Assembly: GCF_000687475.1 (NCBI RefSeq)
Contig: NC_057316.1
Span: 5,952,001 to 6,016,000 of the forward strand
Direction of reading: 5' to 3'
Length of the DNA stretch: 64,000 nt
From: Ustilaginoidea virens
Lineage: Eukaryota > Ascomycota > Sordariomycetes > Hypocreales > Clavicipitaceae
Below are positions 54,955-64,000 of this stretch, piece after piece (the stretch's first letter is position 1; every line of letters begins with the position of its first letter). The notes below the pieces were generated by a model. It did not search any database. It was not told the DNA's origin and saw only the letters and a program-made list of their open reading frames with translations. Both the position numbers and the translations under genes were made by a program.

Positions 54955-57900
54955 ATGGCAGAGTCAGGATCCTATAAGGTCCCTGAATCCGATACTGAAG
55001 CTGATGTTAATGCATAACTATAGCTGGATATAGATAATATGAAGTCCCAGATGAATACCCTAACTACCCTTATATAAGGCTTAGTTAGTAGGCAAAATAG
55101 TAACGTTCCTACTATTATTATTAGCAAGGAACTAGTAGAGGCTACTAGCCCTACTATCTCCGGTCTTATTAATACGACTAGCAAGGACCCTGTAGAGGCT
55201 ACTAGCCCTACTACTACTAATGCCGCTTTTACTAATAATAGGAAAAAGAAGCAGCAATAGAAGAAGAAATAGGACTCTAGTAGTAATCAGCAAGACGTTA
55301 AGGCCTTTATTATAGGCAACTATAATACCCAGGATACTAATATATCTTATTCTTCTTCTACTACATCTACTGATATAAGCTATAGTGCTAAATCAGGCGG
55401 CAGGACCCCTAAGGATGCCCTCCTTTATAATACAGGCTCTATTTGTTATATTGTTAATGATAAGAAGCATTTTACTATTTTTCACCATTTTGAGAAGGAT
55501 GATAAGCCGGTAATTACTACTGGTAGTGGCCCTATTTCCCCTACTTGTTAGGGCACAGCATGATTTACTGTGCTATAGGGCGTTAATCCTACTAAATGGG
55601 GTATTATAGAGCTTAAGAATGCCCTATATATTCCTACCTTGGATATTAATATTATTAGCGGTGTAAAGCACTATGCCGCTAAAGGGGTACTAATTAAAAA
55701 TCAGCTTTAGTCAGCTAGCCGTAAATATATCGGCATTTTTAACTTTGAAAAATACGGCTTTTTCCTTCTACAGAAAGGAATAGACATACTACTACTATAT
55801 CAACCTTGCAGCTATTATACTACTAATAGTATAGTAGTAGAAGTCCCCAGCCCTACTAACCCTGCTGATTATAGTGATCCTGAGGATACTACTAATACCC
55901 CTATTCCTGCTATTACGACTAGCGATGTTCCTACTACTGCAACTAGTAAGGAACCTATAGAGGCTATTAGCCCTACTACCCAACCTTCCGCTATTATAAC
56001 TAGCGAAGACCCTGTAGAGGTTACTAACCCTACTACCCCTACTCCTGCCCCTATAGCTGCTGATATAGAATATCAAAAGCTATTGCAATTAGCCGGCATT
56101 TGGCATGTACGGCTAGGGCATATAGGTATTTAGCTACTTAAAAAGACCTGTGCTAATACCCCTGGTCTACCTAACCTTAATAAGGTTAAAGATGCTGATT
56201 TTTGCTGCCTAGCCTGTATATAGGCTAAGAAGGTTAGAAGACCTTCTAAAGATGCGATACCTAATCTAGCTAAATGCCTGGATATTATAGAAGGTGATAC
56301 TTTTGCTATATCACCTATGCCATATAATAAACGACCTGTTGCCCTTATATTAGTGGATAGAAAATCCCGATTCCATTGGCTTTACTTACTGCCTAATAGG
56401 GAAGGCACTATTGTTTTTAAAGCATTACAGAGCTTTATATAGAGCCTATAGGTCAGATATAGTAAAACGCCTGTTAAATTCTACTATAATGGTGGAAATA
56501 AAATTAATAAAATGCTTAGTGATTGGCTTATTAAACAGGATATAGCTTTTAATACCTCTTGCCCTTATATTCATAAATAAAACGGCCTAGCTAAGCGGTC
56601 CATTAGGGTTATAGCTGATAGGCTACATGCTACTATGGCCTGGTTAAGGCTACTATCTAACCTCTAGTCCGCTGTAATTACTGGCGTTGTTATGCTAGTA
56701 AATATAATAGTAGTTACTAATAGACCTTTTAGCCCCTATTAGGAGCTACTAAAGGATTACGATTAGATAATACCGGAGCACTACCCTGACCTTATTAACC
56801 TTAGGGCTATTGGAGTAGCTATTGAAGTACTTATACCATATAAAAAGCGTGTAAAAAGCCGTAAATTAGCGCTCCGTATCGAGCCTAGTAGGCTCCTTAC
56901 CACTCTAGGTAATAATACTTACCTAGTCTACCTTCTAAAGAAGAAGGTTATTACTAAAACAACTTTTATTACCTTTATTCATCAAAATGAAGGTATAGGC
57001 CCTATTTCTACTGGCCTAGAAGGAGACTTTTATAGAGGGTAAAATACAGGTTTAGAGGGGGTATCTAGCAGAGAACCTGCTATTTTATTAGATGACCTTA
57101 AAAGTATGCCAGACCCTACTAATCTTACTAATATTACTAATACTAATATTATACCGGATGACCTAGAAAGTATGCCAGACCCTACTAATTTTACTAGCGT
57201 TACTAATACTAATGCTACCTTAGATAACCGTCCTATAATACAATCCCCGGCTACTGTAAAGGATGACCTTATAGATATCCTTATTAGCCTTAATCCTACC
57301 GACCTTATTGGCCCTACTGGCCCTGCTAATCCTACCGACCTTATTGGCCCTACTGGCCTAGCTGGCCCTACTGACCCTACTGGCCCTACCGACTTATTCC
57401 CTTAGGAAGGTAATATCTTACACCACCTGATATGGGAATCTTGCTATGCAGCTAAGCATAAGCTAGCTAAAAAGGCCCCCGATGGTATGCCTAATAGCTG
57501 GAAGGATATGCTATAAAGCCCTGAAAAAGACCTTTAGATAAAGGCATTATTTAAGGAATTTAAGCAGCTATTGGATACTAAAGTCTTCCAATTTATTCCT
57601 AAGTCTAGTGTTCCTATTGATAGGAAAATTATACGCAATAGGCCTGTTTTTCGGGTTAAAAAGGATGCTAATAATCAGCCTATAAAATATAAGGCTAGAT
57701 TAGTTGTTAAGGGCTTTATATAAGTCGAAGGAAAGGATTTTCAGTATACTTATGCTTCTACCTCTATTCTACCCACTTGGAGGGTTATACTAGCTTTAGC
57801 TGCTAGTAATAACTAGGAGATAGAGCAAATCGACTTTATAGGCGCCTTCCTAAATAGCGAACTTTCTGAGACTATTTATATGGATATCCCTAATGGATTT

Positions 57901-59133
57901 CTTAAATTTACGGAAAGTCTACTAACTGATAGCAAGCTTTAGTCTAATATATAGCGCTAATGGCTACTAACTTTGCTTAAAGAAGCTGGATTTAACCCTT
58001 CTATTAAGCAAGCTATCTTACTAAAGAAGGCCCTATACGGGCTAAAATAAGCACCCCGCGAATGGCAATACCGGCTAAAAGACCTGATTTCTAGTGAAGG
58101 TTTTCTACCTTTAGCTTCTAATGCTGCCGTCTTTTATAATAAGTAAACCAGTACCTTTATCGTCACCTATATTGACGATTGCCTATTAGTTGGTCTAAAT
58201 ATAACTTATATTAACCAGCTAAAAAGGAAATTCCATAAGGTCTATGCTATAGAAGACCGCGGTCCGGCTTCCTTCTTCCTAAGTGTATAGATTATACGAA
58301 ATAGGAAGGAAGGTCTATTATGGCTATACCAAGCCCAATTTATAGCAGAGGTCTTAGCTAAATTCGGCTTATAGGATACTAAACCTCAGCTAATTCTACT
58401 TTAACTAGGGATTCTAAATAAATCTAGTGGAAAAGACCTTAGCCCTACTAATCAGAGCCTTTATCAGAGCCTTACTAGCACTATAATGTGGCTTATAATA
58501 ATGACTAGGCCTGACCTAGTATTTCCTACCTAATACCTCTCTCGGTTTATATCTAAGGCAACTAATATGCATTTAAATGCTGCGAAAGGCAGCTTTAGCT
58601 ACCTTAAAGGCACTAAGATCCAAGCTATTTGCTTTAGTGCTACTAAAAGCAACCAATAGCCTATTATAACCGCTTATTCTGATAGCGATTTTGCTGGCTG
58701 TAAAGAAACCTCTAAATCTACTGGAGGCTTCCTGACTACTATTAATAGTGGTCCTATTAGCTGGCATTCTAAGAGAGCCTCTTTAGTAGTGCTTTCTACT
58801 TTAGAAGCTAAATCTGATGCATTACTTGAGACTATCCGTAAGGTATAGTGGCTTTCTAACCTTTATAAGGAGCTGGAAATTGATATTATATGCCTTATAC
58901 CGCTATACTGCGATAACTAGGGCTCTATTTTGAATTCTAACGACCCTAATTAGTATGCTCGCACTAAGCATACGCTATTAAAATTCCGGTATATTAGGGA
59001 GCAAGCCTAGCTGGGCTTAGTTAAAATTACCTATTTACCTACTAATAGTATGCCTGCTGATGGTCTTACGAAGCCACTGCCGGGCCCTAAATTTACTAGG
59101 TTCCGCGAGTTACTAGGTCTTAGGGCCTGCTAA
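54955..59133 (+). pseudogene. gag-pol polyprotein of Copia B1, nonsense-mutated and lacking the Gag core
   Basis: This is one frame of 1,393 codons from ATG 54955 to TAA 59131-59133 with no net frameshift. It is about 500 codons shorter than Copia Y. Only about 125 codons precede the protease, so the Gag core is missing while the N-terminal and Lys-rich C-terminal stretches remain. The protease motif reads NTGS instead of DTGS (about 55,427). The pre-integrase zinc site (HVRLGH...CLAC, about 56,103-56,218) and an integrase remnant follow. Next is a Pro/Gly/Thr-rich linker of PTDLIGPTG-like repeats (57,295-57,400), reverse transcriptase YIDDC (about 58,168), and RNase H SDFAGC (about 58,683). 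Numerous TAG/TAA codons break it. Confidence 0.85.
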
Positions 59134-59253
59134 CTTATACTAACTTACTTTTACTAAGGTTTTTCTTATGTTTTTCCTTAGCACTTTTAATGCATTTTCT
59201 TTTATTATCCTTTACACGATTAGCTTGCTACTATAGTAGCTAATTAGAGGGGG

Positions 59254-59988
59254 TGTTAAAATCCTATAGTAGCCTATTAGGCTGCTAGCCTAATGCTCTG
59301 CTGGCTTACTGACCTTTTATCCTTTATACCGCCTCTTTGACTTATAGTAGTCTTACCTTAGGCCTTTGCCTTTTACCTTAGGATTTTTAGTGGATTATTT
59401 ACTGTATATCAAGTAAGGTAGGCCTTATTAAAAAAGGTGTGGTATTGCTAAATTAGCGTGGTGGGCCTACTAGTGTGGTGGCGGCCTATTAGTGTGGTGG
59501 CTAGTCCACTAGTGTGGTGGGTAGTTACTAGCGTGGTGGTTAGTCACTAGCGTGGTGGCTAATTACTAGTGCGGTGGTTAGGGTGGTTAGAAAGGCTGGA
59601 TATAGTGGGGCTGCTGATGTATTATATACGTGGCATAGCGAGTATTACGGGGAGCTTTCTTACTGGCTACCTGGATGCCTGGGCCCACCCCTCCTTTGTG
59701 TATATATAGGATAGCTTTCCCCCTTCTTTCTAGATAGTAGAAGGGTAGCATAATTGAGTCTATTAATACACTATATGCCTCTTAACTTCTTACCTTCCCT
59801 GCGTTTTCTAGTTATCTTATATTTGCCTTGCCTTTACACTTGCCCTGCTTTATAGCACTTGTATAGTCTTAAGACTTGGTGAAAAATCTAGTATTATACT
59901 AAGATTAGTTTATAGGTTGCAGACAGTCTTGTGCTATCTAGCTAGCTAGTAAGGCTCTGCTTTTATAGTGACCTTGAGAATTGCAATA
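59254..59988 (+). repeat. Copia B LTR (second, shared by units B1 and B2)
   Basis: This 735-bp LTR has the same length as 53479-54213. It is preceded by the B1 purine tract (AGAGGGGG, 59246-59253) and followed directly by the B2 primer site. It thus serves as 3' LTR of B1 and 5' LTR of B2. Confidence 0.9.
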
Positions 59989-60729
59989 GGTTATAAGCCT
60001 GGGTTTTTACTTCTTTATTTTTACCCTACCTCTTTTGTGTTCACCCCTTGGTCTCTCTTGCTTATTAGTACTACTAATATAGCTATCCTTTGGTACCCTT
60101 GGCTTACTCTTATTACCTTTGGCTTACCCTTTGTTACCTATAGTATTACCCTGCGGCAATTAACGGCGTACCTAACGGCAACTTACGGTATAACCTCACG
60201 GCATATTTAGCGTAACCTTATGTTATTTTCGGAGTAACCTATGGCACCTACGGATTTTATAGTGTAATATTCTTTATACTATACTACTATATAATACCTT
60301 TTCCCCTAGTGCACGACTCTTACTGCACTATACGGCACTTGTTATACTCTCCCACTTATAGCACCTCTTGGTACGGTACTTACGGCACCTTTATATTACG
60401 GCACCTACGGCACTTACGGCACTTACGGCACCTTATATTACGGCACCTTATATTACGGCACCTATAAGCACCTTGAATACCAACGCTATAATACGGATTT
60501 GCATAACGTTTATAGCATCTGTGCTTCTTATATTGAGACCTGCCGCTATATTCTGCGGTTACCTTTTATAGTAGGCTACTAGCCACTATATTTACTAGCT
60601 ATCTAGCTAGTTACTCGGCTATTTTACCAGTTATTCGACTATTTTGCTAGCTATTTAGCTAGTTATTCCTCTGTTTTTACAACTATCGGCACTATTTTTC
60701 AATAGATTTTTAAACCCTTTTTGCCCACT

Positions 60730-63700
60730 ATGGCAGAGTCAGGATCCTATAAGGTCCCTGAATCCGATACTGAAGCTGATGTTAATGCATAACTATAGCT
60801 GGATATGGATAATATGAAGTCCCAAATGAATACCCTAACTACCCTTATATAAGGCTTAGTTAGTAGGCAAAATAGTAACGTTTCTACTATTATTATTAGC
60901 AAGGAATTGGTAGAGGCTACTAGCCCTACTATCTCCGGTCCTATTAATACGACTAGTAAGGACCCTATAGAGGCTATTAGCCCTACTACTACTAATGCCG
61001 CTTCTACTAATAATAGGAAAAAGAAGTAGTAATAGAAGAAGAAATAGGACTCTAGCAGTAATCAGCAAGACGTTAAGGCCTTTATTATAGGCAACTATAA
61101 TACCTAGGATACTAATATATCTTATTCTTCTTCTACTATATCCACTGATATAAGCTATAGTGCTAAATCAGGCGGCAGGACCCCTAAGGATGCCCTCTTT
61201 TATAATACAGGCTCCATTTGTTATATTGTTAATGATAAGAAGCATTTTACTACTTTTCACTATTTTAAGAAGGATGATAAGCCGGTAATTACTACTGGTA
61301 GTGGCCCTATTTCCCCTACTGGTTGGGGCACAGCACGATTTACTGTGCTATAGGGCGTTAATCCTACTAAATGGGGTATTATAGAGCTTAAGAATGCCCT
61401 ATATATTCCTACCTTAGATATTAATATTATTAGTGGTGTAAAGCATTATGCCGCTAAAGGGGTACTAATTAAAAATCAGCTTTAGTCAGCTAGCCGCAAA
61501 TGTATTGGCATTTTTAACTTTGAAAAATACGGCTTTTTCCTTCCACAGAAAGGAATAGACACACTACTACTATATCAACCTTGCAGCCATTATACTACCA
61601 ACAGTATAGTAGTAGAAGTCCCTAGCCCTACTAACCCTGCTGATTATAGTGATCCTGAGGATACTATTAATACCCCTATTCCTACTACTACGACTAGCGA
61701 CGTTCCTACTACTGCAACTAGTAAGGAACCTATAGAGGCTACTAGCCCTACTACCCAACCTTCCGCTATTATAACTAGCGAAGACCCTGTAGAGGTTACT
61801 AACCTTACTACCCCTACTCCTGCCCCTATAGCTGCTAATATAGAATATCAAAAGCTATTGCAATTAGCCGGCATTTGGCATGTACGGCTAGGGCATATAG
61901 GTATTCAGCTACTTAAAAAGACCTGTGCTAATACCCCTGGTCTACCTAACCTTAATAAGGTTAAAGATGCTGATTTTCGCTGCCTAGCCTGTATATAGGC
62001 TAAAAAGGTTAGAAGACCTTCTAAAGATGCGATACCTAATCCAGCTAAATGCCTGGATATTATAGAAGGTGATACTTTTACTATATCACCTATGCCATAT
62101 AATAAACGACCTATTGCCCTTATATTAGTGGACAGAAAATCCCGATTCCGTTGGCTTTACTTACTGCCTAATAGGGAAGGCACTATTATTTTTAAAGCAT
62201 TACAGAGCTTTATACAGAGCCTATAGGTCAGATATGGTAAAACGCCTGTTGAATTCCACTATGATGGTAGAAATGAAATCAACAAAATGCTTAGTAATTG
62301 GCTTATCGAATAGGGTATAGCTTTTAATACCTCTTGCCCTTATATTTACGAATAAAACGGCCTAGTTGAGCGCTCCATTAGGGTTATAGCTGATAGGCTA
62401 CGTGCTACTATGGCCTGGTCAAGGCTACTATCTAACCTTTAGTCCGCTGTAATTACTGGCGTTGTTATGCTAGTAAATATAATAGCAGTTACTAACAGAC
62501 TTTTTAGCCCCTATCAGGAGCTACTAAAGGATTACGACTAAATAACACTAGAGCACTACCCTGACCTTATTAACCTTAGGGCTATTGGAGCAGCTATTGA
62601 AGTACTTATACTATATAAAAAGCGTGTAAAAAGCCGTAAATTAGCGCTCTATATTAAGCCTGGTAGGCTCCTTGCCACTCTAGGTAATAATACTTACCTA
62701 ATCTACCTTCTAAAGAAGAAGGTTATTATTAAAACAACTTTTATTACCTTTATTTATTAAAATGAAGGTATAGGCCTTATTTCTATTGGCCTAGAAGGAG
62801 ACTTTTATAGAGGGCAAAATACAGGTTTAGAGGGGGTATTTAGCAGAGAACCTGCTATTTTACTGGATGACCTTAAAAGCATGCCGGACCCTACTAACCT
62901 TACTAATATTACTAATACTAATATTATACCGGATAACCTAGAAAGTATGCCGGACCCTACTAATTTTACCAGCGTTACTAATACTAATGCTACCTTAGAT
63001 AACCGTCCTATAATACAGTCCCCGGCTACTGCAAAGGATGACCTTATAGATATCCTTACTAGCCTTAATCCTACTGACCTTGCTGGCCCTGCTGGCCCTG
63101 CTAATCCTACCGACCTTACTAGCCCTATTGGCCTAGCTGGCCCTACCGACCCTATTGGCCCTACCGACTTATTCCCTTAGGAAGGTAATATCTTATACCA
63201 CTTGATATAGGATTCCTGCTATGCAGCTAAGCATAAGCTAGCTAAAAAGGCCCCTGATGGTATGCATAATAGCTGGAAGGATGTGCTACGAAGCCCTGAA
63301 AAAGACCTTTGGATAAAGGCATTATTTAAGGAATTTAAGCAGCTATTGGATACTAAAGTCTTCCAATTTATTCCTAAGTCTAGCGTTCCTATTGATAGGA
63401 AAATTATATGCAATAGGCCTGTTTTTCGGGTTAAAAAGGATGCTAATAATCAGCCTATAAAATATAAGGCTAGATTAGTTGTTAAGGGCTTTATGTAAGT
63501 CGAAGGAAAGGATTTTCAGTATACTTATGCTTCTACCTCTATCCTACCTACCTAGAGGGTTATACTAGCTTTAGCTGCTAGTAATAACTGGGAGATAGAG
63601 CAAATCGACTTTATAGGCGCCTTCCTAAATAGCGAACTTTCTAAGACTATTTATATAGATATCCCTGATGGATTTCTTAAATTTACAGAAAGTCTACTAA

Positions 63701-64000
63701 CTGATAGCAAGCTTTAGTCTAATATATAGCGCTAACGGCTACTAACTTTACTTAAAGAAGCTGGATTTAACCCTTCTATTAAGCAAGCTATCTTACTAAA
63801 GAAGGCCCTATACGGGCTAAAATAAGTACCCTGCGAATAGCAATACCGGCTAAAAGACCTGATTTCTAGTAAAGGTTTTTTACCTTTAGCTTCTGATGCT
63901 GCCGTCTTTTATAATAAGTAAACTAGCACCTTTATCGTCACCTATATTGACGATTGCCTATTAGTTGGTCCAAATATAACTTATATTAACTAGCTAAAAA
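60730..64000 (+). pseudogene. gag-pol polyprotein of Copia B2, nonsense-mutated, runs off the window
   Basis: This copy is colinear with B1 and in the same register: ATG 60730, linker at 62881, reverse transcriptase YIDDC at about 63,943. It shares with B1 the missing Gag core, the NTGS protease change and many of the same TAA/TAG codons. It also has private C/T and G/A differences. The window ends inside the reverse transcriptase. Confidence 0.85.

Larger units (their letters stand above)
53479..64000 (+). mobile_element. Head-to-tail tandem array of Copia family B
   Basis: The array reads LTR (53479-54213), internal unit B1 (54214-59253), LTR (59254-59988), internal unit B2 (59989 to beyond 64000). 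The two units share the middle LTR, with no flanking duplication between them. The LTR-to-LTR and ATG-to-ATG distances are both exactly 5,775 bp. Later points checked (57106/62881 and 58165/63940) keep the same offset, so there is no net insertion or deletion. Both internal units start with the initiator-tRNA primer site. Confidence 0.9.

Noticed and set aside
57106..57405. A collagen-like small gene (also 62,881-63,180)
   Set aside because: It is the Pro/Gly-rich linker of the Copia B gag-pol frame, in phase with the ATG at 54955.
1..64000. tRNA, rRNA or other structured RNA genes
   Set aside because: I looked for tRNA-like arms in the intergenic gaps and saw none that I could support; the primer sites only resemble part of a tRNA by complementarity.

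Overview
The window reads as a chromosome segment of a filamentous ascomycete (Pezizomycotina, probably Sordariomycetes). The genes have short introns (52-282 nt) with fungal donor, branch and acceptor sites. The proteins are typical filamentous-ascomycete forms of conserved eukaryotic families. The repeats carry the transition-only damage expected of repeat-induced point mutation (RIP). I cannot name the species from sequence alone.

Layout. (1) 1-22,320: AT-rich repeat block. A Ty1/Copia element Y (1751-9355) sits inside a second copy, X (1-14582), at the target site ATAAC. X in turn sits in a minus-strand Ty3/Gypsy element (14583-18774). A heavily mutated third Copia type follows (about 18,900-20,650), then unclassified AT-rich DNA. 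(2) 22,330-48,340: a 26-kb gene island with balanced base composition and nine well-supported protein genes. These are eIF3k (+), a PDCD2/Tsr4 homologue (-), CCT6 (-), a large DUF4470-MYND protein (-), a Swi5/Ace2-type zinc-finger factor (-), a 4xCBS-PB1 tail-anchored protein (+), mitochondrial uS2m/MRP4 (+), an Spt10-like GNAT plus H2C2 zinc-finger protein (+), and CCT7 (-). (3) 48,340-64,000: a second repeat block. It holds a truncated Tc1/mariner copy, two reversed LTR fragments, two minus-strand Gypsy chromoviruses (the second probably inserted in the first), and, inserted in these, a head-to-tail tandem array of a second Copia family (B) that runs off the window.

The island is dominated by housekeeping proteins of protein synthesis and folding. 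They comprise an initiation-factor subunit, a ribosomal-protein chaperone family member (PDCD2/Tsr4, client uS5), two of the eight subunits of the cytosolic chaperonin TRiC/CCT, and a mitochondrial ribosomal protein. A cell-cycle/cell-separation type transcription factor and a histone-gene activator type acetyltransferase are also present. There is no sign of an operon-like or biosynthetic cluster; each gene has its own intergenic space.

The most unusual material is in the repeats. The gag-pol frames of the Copia copies are intact over thousands of bases and broken only by substitutions. Copia X becomes one continuous frame when Y plus one ATAAC copy is left out. Both Copia families have a primer site matching the anticodon arm of initiator tRNA-Met. 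The two B units have an exact period of 5,775 bp and share an in-frame absence of the Gag core.
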